Assembly (NCBI GenBank): GCA_902761145.1
Contig: CACWJA010000002.1
Span: forward strand, 1 to 64,000
Direction: 5' to 3'
Source of the DNA: an uncultured bacterium
GTDB taxonomy: Bacteria; Patescibacteriota; Saccharimonadia; Saccharimonadales; Saccharimonadaceae
DNA length: 64,000 nt
Part shown: in pieces, positions 1 through 7,956 of the stretch
How positions within the stretch are numbered: position 1 is the stretch's first letter
Layout: every line of letters starts with the position of its first letter
Notes under the pieces: generated by a model
Database searches by the model: none
Told to the model about the DNA's origin: nothing
What the model saw: the letters and a program-made list of their open reading frames with translations, nothing else
Position numbers and translations under genes: made by a program

Positions 1-3000
1 TAACAGTACTATATAAGAAACATAAGAAACAAGGTAAAGTAACCAAACTAGTACGTACTATAGAACAAACCAAGACAATAATAAAAAGTAAGAAACGTAC
101 TACAGCAGCCCTATCTGCTATTGCCCTCCTAGCCTCAGTAGGTACATTAGCAATACTACTAGCAAATAGTAAGAAAACTAACACCAATGCTATGGAAGGG
201 GGTACAGAACTCACAGTAGACGTAAATAGCGAAGACCTCACCATAGAAGTAGGAGATACGCCAGTCTTTGCATATCTACCAGTAAAACTCACTGTAGAAG
301 AAGCAACAACATCTGGTTACATATTATCTGCCTATGCAGAAGATACTAATCTAGTATCTACCACAGATGAATCTAACATCATTCCTATGGTAGCTATTCC
401 AGAACCAATAGAACCAAATGAAGAAGGTGTAGGCAAAGGATGGAGCCCTGTCACTACTCTCACAGACAACACTTGGGGCCTATCACTAGAACAACCACAA
501 GACCAAAATAGTGAAGTATATACAATACTATCTACAGACCAATCTAACCCTACTATCCTAAAATCTATAGACGACTATTCAGAAACAGAAGAGAACGATA
601 CTACCACCATCTACTATGGTTTCTATATTACTCCAGATACTCCTAAAGGTACCTATGAAGGCAGTAATATCACCTACACTGCACTAACCAACCCACCAGT
701 AGCTACAGTTACTTTTGATGGGAATGGACTATACTTCAACGACAACGAAGAACAAACTACTAATACAATAAAATATATCCCAAATGTGCCTACTTCTCAG
801 ACAGTTGCTTATTCTCATACCCCAAACGTAAATGATGAAGGAGAACAGGATGGCATATATGGTAGAGATCTTAATGCTACAGAAGTATATAGATTTGCAG
901 ATACTGCTACTAAAGTTCATGTAAAAATAGTACAGTCTGGTAATGATAGTACCTGTGGTCCAAATTCAGATGATTACTTCACCTTCTGGTCTGGTGCTCA
1001 TTCAGACTATACTGCAAAAGCAAATTATACTTCTGCAGTAAGAGCCTTTGGTAATACAAATGGCCAATACATGTTTGACAATTACAATAATGTAGAAATC
1101 GACCTAGACGGAACCACTGCTGTAACATTTGCCTACACTACTAACGGCTATCAGTACTGCTCTGGTACTGGCTATGGCTACTACGCCATAATCACTGCAC
1201 AAGATGTGGATGGCAATAATGTCCCAGTAATAGCTAACAATAGTGTCGCGGGGAACTATACTGTGCCAACTACTGAGGCAACACATAGATTCCTTGGCTG
1301 GAGCACAGACAAGAATGCACTAATTGGTGCTTACACTAGTGCAGATGATTTTGAGAACTACGTATTTAACTCTCCAGACGAAAAAGTAACAATGTATGCC
1401 ATCTGGGATCCAATCATAGAAATCACCTACAATGGTAATGGTGCAGATGATACTACTGATATGGCAAACGTAAACCAATACACTACAGACTTTACTACAG
1501 CAGGTAGAACAGTAGATCTACTAGCATCTAACTACCAACGTGCAGGCTATGGTTTCATAGGCTGGAGTGAAGACAAAGATGCATATACCAAACTAGTAAA
1601 TGGTGAAGACGTAACTATCTATGGTCCTAATGAAACTCTTACTATAGGCAGGGAAATGCAACAAAGGATGAGCCAGACAGGTAAACTAGAGCTAAACGCC
1701 ATCTGGGCAGAAGTAGCTAAAGACTCACAAGGTAATGACCTTACCTTCCAAACAGACGATCTCCTCACTACAGAACTAGCTGATGGCACCACACTTGCTA
1801 CCAAACCAAATGGCTATGTAACAGCACTAAAAGACAGTAGAGACAATGAAGTATATGCTGTAGCTAAACTAGCAGATGGTAACTACTGGATGATAGAAAA
1901 CTTGAGATTAGACAATAGCTCAGAACTATCACTACAAAACACTAATAACCCATCACTACCACTCACTAACGACTATAATGCAGGTACCACTAGTAACTTC
2001 CTATCTGCTACAAGTGATAGTTGGTGTACAAGCTCCAACGCCCAGTGCAACAACCAGTCTAAGCTAAATACCAATAATACCACTCTTGCTACCACCTCAC
2101 CAGAATTTAGCCAGAACTATACAAATGGTGCCCATAGTAGTGACTTCAATACAAACCTACATTCCTATGGCAACTATTACAACTGGTACTCTGCTACGGC
2201 TGGTAGAGGCACATATGAGACCGACAGCTACGAAGTAGTAGTAGGCGATATCTGCCCAGCTGGTTGGCAACTACCATATGGTGGTAGTGGTGACACAAAC
2301 AATGGTAAAGGCAATACTAGTGGCGGCTTCTATTACCTAAACAATCTACTAGGCAACAGCTCCAATGCTTGGCGTTCCTTCCCGAATAATTTCATCTATT
2401 CTGGATATTGGTATAATTCGCAAACAAGTAGTCGTGGTAACTATGGTTACTATTGGGCTTCTACTACGAGTGGCACAAGTAGCGCCTATAACTTATATTT
2501 CTACAACAGTTATGTGGGCTCCACGAGTAGTAATAGTAAATATTACGGTAGCTCCGTGCGCTGCGTAGCCCCTATCCAAACCACTATTACCTTTGATGGT
2601 AATGGCAGTACAAGTGGAGAGATGGCGAAACAGAAGATAGGTGCTAATAGTGCAGCGCCGCTAAACCAGAATACCTTCACTAAGAATGATTATGCATTTG
2701 CAAGCTGGAACACAGAAAGAGATGGCAGCGGCACAAGCTATGCTGACAGACAAGATTTTACGGCGGGAGAAGGTATTAATAATGTTACTCTGTATGCACA
2801 GTGGGCAGATTGCGTTCCTAATAAAATCTGCTATAAGTCAAACGGTGCCAATAGTCCCACCACTATGGATCCCCAATCCGCCTCATCTAGCACAGACGTA
2901 GAACTCTGGGCCTCCAACTATAAATACGACACCAATAATGATGGTCACAACGACTATGGCTTTGCTGGCTGGAGTGAAGACAAAGATGCTGCCACTAAAC

Positions 3001-5192
3001 TCACAGACAATAATCCAGATAACAACCCAGTAGTCTATGGTCCTAACCAAACTATCACCACTGGAGACCTAAGCCTTGAGGGCATGAAACTCTACGCTGT
3101 CTGGATAGCTCCCAAGGAAAACACTACCTTCCAAGACTTTATTTGTCCTAATAATACAGACATGCCTAAAGGCACTGTCATAGCCCTAAGAGACAACCGA
3201 GATAACGAAGTCTACACTGTAGCCAAACTAGCAGATGGTAACTGCTGGATGACAGAAAACTTAAGACTAGACAACAATGCCACTATTAACGCCACCAATA
3301 CCAATAACCCCATCAGCTCCTTTACTGTCCTCAGCCCTTCTTCTGATAGTTGGTGTACGAGCACCTCATCATCTTGCTTTAACCAAAGCATATTAAATAG
3401 CAACAATATAGCTAACACTGTCTCACCAATGACTGGAACAGATGCTAACATCTATTCCTATAGCAACTACTACAACTGGTACTCTGCTACAGCTGGTAAT
3501 GGTACTAGAAGTATATCCTCCGGTACAGTAGCAGGCGATCTCTGTCCAGCTGGCTGGCACTTACCGTATGGCGGTAATGAAACTAGCGCAAAAGGTGGTA
3601 ACACTAGTGGTGGCTTCTACTATCTAAATCAGCAGATGGGTGCAGCCACTGGTGCTGCAGGCTCCAACAACTGGCGCTCCTTCCCAAATAACTTCGTCTA
3701 TTCCGGCTATTGGTACGGTTCGTCGGCGTACTATCGTGGCAACTACGGCTACTATTGGTCGTCTACCGCGGGCAATACCAGTAGCGCCTACAATCTGTAC
3801 TTCCACAGCGGCTACGTGAATCCGACGAATAGCAGCGATAAGTACTACGGGCATTCGGTGCGGTGTGTGGCTCCAGTAGGGACTACCATCACCTTTGATG
3901 GCAATGGTAGTACCGGCGGAGAGATGTCTAAACAACGTATAGCACAAAACACTACTGCGCCTTTAAATTCTAATAAATTTACTAAAGACGAATATTTCTT
4001 TGGAAGTTGGAACACAGAAAGAGATGGTAGTGGTACAAGCTATGCGGACGGACAAGACTTTACGGCGGGAGAAGGTAATAACAATATTACGCTTTATACT
4101 CAGTGGGTAGAATGTGCGCCAAACTCTATCTGTTACAAACCTAACGGTGCCAATAGTCCTACCACTATTGATCCCCAATCCGCCTCATCTAACACAGACG
4201 TAGAGCTCTGGGCCTCTAACTACAAATATGACACCAATAATGACGGTCACAACGACTATGGCTTTGCTGGCTGGAGTGAAGATAAAGATGCTGCTGCTAA
4301 ACTAGTAGACAATGACTCAACCAACAACCCAGTAGTCTATGGTCCTAACCAAACCATCACCACTGGAGACCTAAGCCTTGAGGGCATGAAACTCTATGCT
4401 GTCTGGATAGCTCCAGAAGAAAACACTTCCTTCCAAGACTTCACTTGTCCTAATAATACAGATATGCCTATAGGCACTGTCATAGCCCTAAGAGATAATA
4501 GGGATAACGAAGTCTACACTGTAGCCAAGCTAGCAGATGGTAACTGCTGGATGACAGAAAACTTAAGATTAGACAATAATGCCACTATTAACGCCACCAA
4601 TACTAATAGCCCCATCAGCACCTTTACTGCCCTCAGCCCTTCTTCTAATAGTTGGTGTGAAGACAATTCAGAATCTTGTATTAACCAAAGCATGTTAAAC
4701 ACCAACAACATAGCTAAATCTGTCTCACCAATGACCGGAACAGATGCCAACATCTATTCCTATGGCAACTACTACAACTGGTACTCTGCTACAGCTGGTA
4801 ATGGTACTTATAGTACTGGCTGGAATGTCACAGTAGCAGGCGATCTCTGTCCAGCTGGCTGGCACTTACCGTATGGCGGTAATGGAACTAGCGCAAAAGG
4901 TGGTAACACTAGTGGTGGCTTCTACTATCTAAATCAGCAGATGGGTGGCGTTACATCTACGCAAGGCTCTAAGAACTGGCGTTCTTTTCCAAATAACTTC
5001 GTCTATTCCGGCGGCTGGTACGGTTCGTCGGCGGGCTATCGCGGCCGCTACGGCTACTATCGGTCGTCTACTGCGCTCAGTACCGGCTACGCGTACCACC
5101 TGAACTTCGGCAGTGACTACGTGGATCAGGGTACGAGTGGCAACCGTATGAGCTACGCGTACTCTGTTCGCTGTGTGGCTCCAGTAGAGTAG
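1..5192 (+). CDS. Giant FISUMP/InlB-repeat surface adhesin A (5' end outside window)
   Basis: The frame is open from base 3 to the TAG at 5190-5192, and about 60 codons are missing upstream judged by the paralogue at 12144. Bases 3-190 encode a Lys/Arg-rich loop, a hydrophobic helix and a T-N-A motif that could be a signal peptidase I site, so the ATG at 192 is internal. The mature part has a beta-rich domain (192-700), InlB-like (Listeria-Bacteroides) repeats beginning ITFDGNG and ending LYAQW/LYTQW (about 2583-2810 and 3883-4107), and three FISUMP (Fib_succ_major) domains at about 1800-2575, 3150-3870 and 4450-5190. Each FISUMP carries WM.ENLRLDN, CPAGW.LPYGG and SVRCVAP. Modules two and three are a recent near-identical duplication. 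The role inferred is adhesion or ligand binding outside the cell. The ends of modules two and three look hypermutated. Confidence 0.88.
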   Translation, partial: TVLYKKHKKQGKVTKLVRTIEQTKTIIKSKKRTTAALSAIALLASVGTLAILLANSKKTNTNAMEGGTELTVDVNSEDLTIEVGDTPVFAYLPVKLTVEEATTSGYILSAYAEDTNLVSTTDESNIIPMVAIPEPIEPNEEGVGKGWSPVTTLTDNTWGLSLEQPQDQNSEVYTILSTDQSNPTILKSIDDYSETEENDTTTIYYGFYITPDTPKGTYEGSNITYTALTNPPVATVTFDGNGLYFNDNEEQTTNTIKYIPNVPTSQTVAYSHTPNVNDEGEQDGIYGRDLNATEVYRFADTATKVHVKIVQSGNDSTCGPNSDDYFTFWSGAHSDYTAKANYTSAVRAFGNTNGQYMFDNYNNVEIDLDGTTAVTFAYTTNGYQYCSGTGYGYYAIITAQDVDGNNVPVIANNSVAGNYTVPTTEATHRFLGWSTDKNALIGAYTSADDFENYVFNSPDEKVTMYAIWDPIIEITYNGNGADDTTDMANVNQYTTDFTTAGRTVDLLASNYQRAGYGFIGWSEDKDAYTKLVNGEDVTIYGPNETLTIGREMQQRMSQTGKLELNAIWAEVAKDSQGNDLTFQTDDLLTTELADGTTLATKPNGYVTALKDSRDNEVYAVAKLADGNYWMIENLRLDNSSELSLQNTNNPSLPLTNDYNAGTTSNFLSATSDSWCTSSNAQCNNQSKLNTNNTTLATTSPEFSQNYTNGAHSSDFNTNLHSYGNYYNWYSATAGRGTYETDSYEVVVGDICPAGWQLPYGGSGDTNNGKGNTSGGFYYLNNLLGNSSNAWRSFPNNFIYSGYWYNSQTSSRGNYGYYWASTTSGTSSAYNLYFYNSYVGSTSSNSKYYGSSVRCVAPIQTTITFDGNGSTSGEMAKQKIGANSAAPLNQNTFTKNDYAFASWNTERDGSGTSYADRQDFTAGEGINNVTLYAQWADCVPNKICYKSNGANSPTTMDPQSASSSTDVELWASNYKYDTNNDGHNDYGFAGWSEDKDAATKLTDNNPDNNPVVYGPNQTITTGDLSLEGMKLYAVWIAPKENTTFQDFICPNNTDMPKGTVIALRDNRDNEVYTVAKLADGNCWMTENLRLDNNATINATNTNNPISSFTVLSPSSDSWCTSTSSSCFNQSILNSNNIANTVSPMTGTDANIYSYSNYYNWYSATAGNGTRSISSGTVAGDLCPAGWHLPYGGNETSAKGGNTSGGFYYLNQQMGAATGAAGSNNWRSFPNNFVYSGYWYGSSAYYRGNYGYYWSSTAGNTSSAYNLYFHSGYVNPTNSSDKYYGHSVRCVAPVGTTITFDGNGSTGGEMSKQRIAQNTTAPLNSNKFTKDEYFFGSWNTERDGSGTSYADGQDFTAGEGNNNITLYTQWVECAPNSICYKPNGANSPTTIDPQSASSNTDVELWASNYKYDTNNDGHNDYGFAGWSEDKDAAAKLVDNDSTNNPVVYGPNQTITTGDLSLEGMKLYAVWIAPEENTSFQDFTCPNNTDMPIGTVIALRDNRDNEVYTVAKLADGNCWMTENLRLDNNATINATNTNSPISTFTALSPSSNSWCEDNSESCINQSMLNTNNIAKSVSPMTGTDANIYSYGNYYNWYSATAGNGTYSTGWNVTVAGDLCPAGWHLPYGGNGTSAKGGNTSGGFYYLNQQMGGVTSTQGSKNWRSFPNNFVYSGGWYGSSAGYRGRYGYYRSSTALSTGYAYHLNFGSDYVDQGTSGNRMSYAYSVRCVAPVE
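3690..3866 (+). other. Second variable-looking FISUMP C-terminal segment in adhesin A
   Basis: This segment aligns codon for codon with the variable regions at 4995-5174 and 61126-61305 over most of its length, with one codon less near the end. It uses CG-rich codons (TCG, GCG) in a gene that otherwise prefers TCT and GCT. Residues at the same sites differ (Y-Y, N-Y, N, S-S and others). It has more third-position changes than the other two copies share, so it is an older copy or came from a different template. Confidence 0.5.
4995..5174 (+). other. Candidate DGR variable region, 3' end of adhesin A
   Basis: These are the last 60 codons before the invariant CVAPVE tail. Hand alignment to the copy at 61126-61305 gives 38 substitutions: 19 at first, 15 at second and 4 at third codon positions. 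Most changed codons are NNC or NNT, as expected if the template codons were AAC or AAT and only adenines were mutated. The flanks on both sides are nearly identical. The fold class (FISUMP, C-terminal SVRC) and the 3'-terminal position fit known DGR targets. No template repeat or reverse transcriptase was seen in the window. Confidence 0.7.
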
Positions 5193-5213
5193 TTTTATTC
5201 CTCTTCTTTATAG

Positions 5214-5297
5214 CCCCGGGAACGCCCCTCACCACTTTCCCAAAGTAGTGAGGGACCAGATTTGTGGGCGCCCATTCAGCGCCCACAAGTCCCGGCC
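5214..5297 (+). ncRNA. Branched hairpin structure at 3' end of adhesin A mRNA
   Basis: An outer stem (CCGGGA with TCCCGG) encloses two strong hairpins. One is a 13-bp stem with a single mismatch (CCCTCACCACTTT with AAAGTAGTGAGGG). The other is a perfect 10-bp stem (TTGTGGGCGC with GCGCCCACAA, 7-nt loop). It is much richer in GC than its surroundings and starts 22 nt after the stop codon. There is no U-tract behind it, so it may be a 3'-end stabiliser or a separate RNA rather than a classical terminator. Confidence 0.55.
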
Positions 5298-5461
5298 AAG
5301 ATTGCCTTAAATTATAGATAAAAAAACAATCAAAAAAGATTTGATAAGCCTTTAAAGAATCTTTTAGTATGAATGAAGAGATTCTAACTTTCGTGCCGAA
5401 GGCCTGAGAGTAAAGTTGTGGAGCTGTATTGATGAGAGAAAAGCTATATAAGAATAAAAAA

Positions 5462-5598
5462 TGGTGGAGCGTATGAGAGACTTAGCTTTGCAAAGCAAAG
5501 CCAATACGTGGGGCGTTAATTCGGAAAATCCAAAATGGATTTTGGATTTTCGCTCTTCTCCTACCATGCGCAAACTCTGCTAGTTCTCGTCTTTACAC
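5462..5598 (-). repeat. M-element copy 2, ends in tRNA-Ala 3' copy
   Basis: Read on the minus strand, this element lies downstream of tRNA-Ala and copy 1. It ends with TCTCATACGCTCCACCA, the same 17 nt that end tRNA-Ala. It carries a perfect 13-bp palindrome at 5524-5551 (GAAAATCC... arms, 2-nt loop), a 7-bp hairpin (GCTTTGC-aaa-GCAAAGC) and a T-arm-like stem (AACT with AGTT). Related copies are at 5649 and 15346. It contains no convincing ORF. Confidence 0.7.
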
Positions 5599-5648
5599 AT
5601 CTCTGATTGATAATAAAAAAAAGGAGCCATGAGCTCTTCTATGATTCT

Positions 5649-5775
5649 TGGTGGAGTGTGCGAGGCAAAAAATCGCAGGGCGTCGCCTCAATAAATCCAA
5701 AATGAATTTTGGATTTATATTTGGACTTCTACTGCGTTCGAACTCTATGAGTTTTCATCTCTTGCGAACTTTATC
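5649..5775 (-). repeat. M-element copy 1, ends in degenerate tRNA-Ala 3' copy
   Basis: This has the same architecture as the copy at 5462: a terminal tRNA 3'-end-like sequence ending CTCCACCA, a GCGA...TCGC hairpin, the GGGCGTCG block, a perfect 13-bp palindrome at 5691-5718 (ATAAATCC... arms) and an AACTC-ata-GAGTT stem that resembles the tRNA-Ala T-arm. It lies between tRNA-Ala and copy 2, so the two copies form a tandem array behind the tRNA. Confidence 0.7.
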
Positions 5776-5781
5776 GTCCAT

Positions 5782-5806
5782 AAAAAATAGCTACCTCTAG
5801 TAGCTT
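5782..5806 (-). terminator. Terminator of tRNA-Ala
   Basis: On the minus strand, AGCTAC and GTAGCT form a 6-bp stem with a short loop, followed by ATTTTTT. It lies 10 nt beyond the CCA end of tRNA-Ala. A-runs and T-runs flank both sides, so it could act in both directions. Confidence 0.7.
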
Positions 5807-5815
5807 TTTCATAAA

Positions 5816-5892
5816 TGGTGGAGCGTATGAGATTCAAACTCATGACCTCTACTATGCCATAGTAGCGCTCTAATCAGCTGAGCTAACGCCCC
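5816..5892 (-). tRNA. tRNA-Ala(GGC)
   Basis: The cloverleaf is complete: 7-bp acceptor (GGGGCGU with ACGCUCC, one G-U pair), GCUC D-stem, CUACU/AGUAG anticodon stem with loop AUGGCAU giving anticodon GGC, T-stem AUGAG/CUCAU and encoded CCA. Two elements ending in copies of its 3' end follow it on the minus strand. Confidence 0.95.
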
Positions 5893-5919
5893 GTGCTATT
5901 ATTTTAACATATGTTGTGA

Positions 5920-5973
5920 TAAAATGAAAGTATGAAGATGTATTATTCTGGATTTGTACCCCACTGGCGTTGA
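5920..5973 (+). promoter_or_regulatory. trpS promoter and leader ORF with a Trp codon
   Basis: A -10 box (TAAAAT, about 5920-5925) lies 6 nt before an ATG at 5932, the spacing seen at many leaderless starts in this window. That ATG opens a 13-codon ORF, MKMYYSGFVPHWR, ending in TGA at 5971-5973, 39 nt before trpS. The only Trp codon is second from the end. A Trp codon in a leader ORF directly before tryptophanyl-tRNA synthetase suggests control by ribosome stalling when charged tRNA-Trp is scarce. I see no clear competing terminator, so the mechanism is open. Confidence 0.45.
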
Positions 5974-6012
5974 CGATAGATTTTTGAAGTAATGTATAAG
6001 AGAAAGGATAAT

Positions 6013-7023
6013 ATGAAAACAATTTTAACAGGAATTCGATCAAATAGTGTGCTTACCCTGGGCAACTATCTAGGAGCGCTACTTCCTATGGTGAGGCTAG
6101 CGAACAAGCATTCCGCGGATTATAATATTAATATTTTTGTACCAGATTTGCATTCTATAATATCGGATATTGATGGCGATTTACGTGAAAATATTGTACG
6201 CACTATAAAGTATTATTTAGCTGCTGGTCTAGAGGCAAATGATAACGTGCATATATATAGACAAAGTTATGTACCAGCGCATTCTGAGCTGTGTTGGATA
6301 TTAAACTGTATTGCTACAATGGGTGAGACTTCTCGTATGATACAGTACAAGGAAAAGTCTAAGGGGCAGGAGAGCTGTAATGTGGGGATATTTGATTATC
6401 CTATATTGATGGCGGCGGATATCTTGCTTTATGACGCAACTTATGTACCTATAGGCGAGGACCAGTTTCAACACATTGAACTTACGCGAAATTTGGCTAT
6501 GAGATTTAACCACAAATTTGGTGAGATATTTACTGTGCCAGCCAAGACAGCTGATCAGATAAAATTTATGGGTGTAAGTGACGGCATAAGAATTCGAGAC
6601 CTTTTAAACCCAGAGAAAAAGATGAGTAAATCTACAAAAGCCGAGAATTCTAAGATTTTGCTAGATGATGATCCGGCGAAGGCAGCAAAGAAGATAATGT
6701 CCGCTACGACGGATTCGCTGGCTAAGGTAAAGTTTGACATGTTTAACCAGCCTGGAGTATCTAATTTGTTGCAAATTAGAGCGCTAGTAAGTGGCACTCC
6801 TCTTCAAGAGGTAATATCTGAGTGGGTAGGAGAGACGAGATATGGTACTCTGAAACGGGCTGTAGCGGATGGTGTGGCTCAGATGTTGAAGGAATTTCAG
6901 GATAGAATGGCGAATATCTCTGATGAGCAGGTGTACGATTTGCTGGAGAAGGGCGAGAAATACGCTAATGAAGTAGCAAATGCAAAGTTATTGGAGGCGC
7001 AAAAGGCATTTCATCTTAGATAG
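6013..7023 (+). CDS. trpS: Tryptophanyl-tRNA synthetase
   Basis: This cytoplasmic class I synthetase charges tRNA-Trp with tryptophan using ATP. The N-terminus has the HIGH-equivalent TLGN within a conserved NYLGAL stretch, and KKMSKST is the KMSKS loop. At 336 aa it has the usual bacterial TrpRS length. I chose the ATG at 6013 because GAAAGGA lies 6 nt before it; a start at 5992 would add seven poorly conserved residues. A short Trp-containing leader ORF precedes it. Its cognate tRNA-Trp(CCA) is at 43999. The next gene starts 43 nt downstream from its own promoter. Confidence 0.97.
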   Translation: MKTILTGIRSNSVLTLGNYLGALLPMVRLANKHSADYNINIFVPDLHSIISDIDGDLRENIVRTIKYYLAAGLEANDNVHIYRQSYVPAHSELCWILNCIATMGETSRMIQYKEKSKGQESCNVGIFDYPILMAADILLYDATYVPIGEDQFQHIELTRNLAMRFNHKFGEIFTVPAKTADQIKFMGVSDGIRIRDLLNPEKKMSKSTKAENSKILLDDDPAKAAKKIMSATTDSLAKVKFDMFNQPGVSNLLQIRALVSGTPLQEVISEWVGETRYGTLKRAVADGVAQMLKEFQDRMANISDEQVYDLLEKGEKYANEVANAKLLEAQKAFHLR

Positions 7024-7028
7024 TAATA

Positions 7029-7057
7029 TTGACTTTTGGACTAAAGTATGGTATAAT
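7029..7057 (+). promoter_or_regulatory. Sigma-70-type promoter of the RluA gene
   Basis: TTGACT (7029-7034), a 17-bp spacer and TATAAT (7052-7057) make a near-consensus promoter. The start codon ATG is only 8 nt after the -10 box, so transcription would begin at or just before the ATG and the mRNA would be leaderless. Confidence 0.8.
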
Positions 7058-7065
7058 ATATAGAT

Positions 7066-7956
7066 ATGATTCGTACGGGGAAAAAATTCAGCAAACCAGA
7101 AATGTCTCGCGTGATAAACGGCGATAAGGTTTTGGCTGAAGAGGTGGAAAAGCCAGAGAAAGTACGACTAGATGTGCTAATGGGGGAGTATTTCAAGAGC
7201 TATAATAGATCGTCTTTACAAAAATTTATAGAGTTTGGGTTTGTTACTGTAGATGGTAATTTGGCAAAAAAGCCAAATCAGAAATTTGAGCGTGGTACGA
7301 AAATCGATCTAAAAATTCCTGATACAATGAAAAATGCTGACTTAATTCCTGATGTGATATATGAAGATAATGACGTAGTGGTACTGGATAAGCCTGCTGG
7401 GCTACTCTCTATGCCTAGAGCACAGTATTGTCCAGAAAAGACTTTGGAGAATTATGGGTTATTGGTGCATAGATTAGATAGAGATACTAGCGGGGTGGTG
7501 ATACTAGCGAAGACTCTTGAGGCGCAGGAGTATCTAAAGAAACAATTCCAGGCGCGTACTACGCATAAAACTTACTATGCCGTGGTGTGTGGGCGGCCAA
7601 AACTGGATAAAGCCAAGATTGATTTGCCTTTAGCGAGGGATTTGAAACGCCCTACTACATTTCGCGTGGATCCTAATGGAAAGGCTTCTGAGACGTATTA
7701 TAAGGTTGTAAAGAGCGATGGAGTGCATTCTTTGGTGGAGTTAAAGCCTGTAACTGGGCGTACGCACCAGCTAAGGGTGCATATGAAGTATATTGGACAT
7801 CCTATATTGGGTGATCCGTTGTATGGAGAAGAAAAGGCAGATAGATTGTACTTGCATGCTGGCAAGCTTGAAATAACGCTGCCGTCTGGAAAACGAAGAG
7901 AATTTGCGGCCAAGGTGCCTGGGGAATTTGAGGATGTTTTTCGACAAGCTAAGTGA
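7066..7956 (+). CDS. RluA-family 23S rRNA pseudouridine synthase
   Basis: This enzyme isomerises specific uridines in structured RNA (23S rRNA for RluC/RluD). An N-terminal S4-like RNA-binding domain (about residues 25-85) precedes the catalytic domain with HRLDRDTSG, whose second Asp is the catalytic residue, then the GRTHQLRVH motif. At 296 aa it is close to the RluD family length. The exact target (RluA, C or D type) cannot be decided from the sequence. It has its own promoter with an 8-nt gap to ATG and overlaps the next gene by 23 nt, which suggests translational coupling. Confidence 0.93.
   Translation: MIRTGKKFSKPEMSRVINGDKVLAEEVEKPEKVRLDVLMGEYFKSYNRSSLQKFIEFGFVTVDGNLAKKPNQKFERGTKIDLKIPDTMKNADLIPDVIYEDNDVVVLDKPAGLLSMPRAQYCPEKTLENYGLLVHRLDRDTSGVVILAKTLEAQEYLKKQFQARTTHKTYYAVVCGRPKLDKAKIDLPLARDLKRPTTFRVDPNGKASETYYKVVKSDGVHSLVELKPVTGRTHQLRVHMKYIGHPILGDPLYGEEKADRLYLHAGKLEITLPSGKRREFAAKVPGEFEDVFRQAK

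Noticed and set aside
3212-5286. Long antisense frames under the adhesin A gene
   Set aside because: They mirror the Asn/Ser/Thr-rich repeats of the real gene, lack ribosome-binding sites and repeat with the modules.
5932-6012. T-box riboswitch before trpS
   Set aside because: There is no T-box sequence (UGGN'ACC-like) or specifier hairpin, and the leader is too short.
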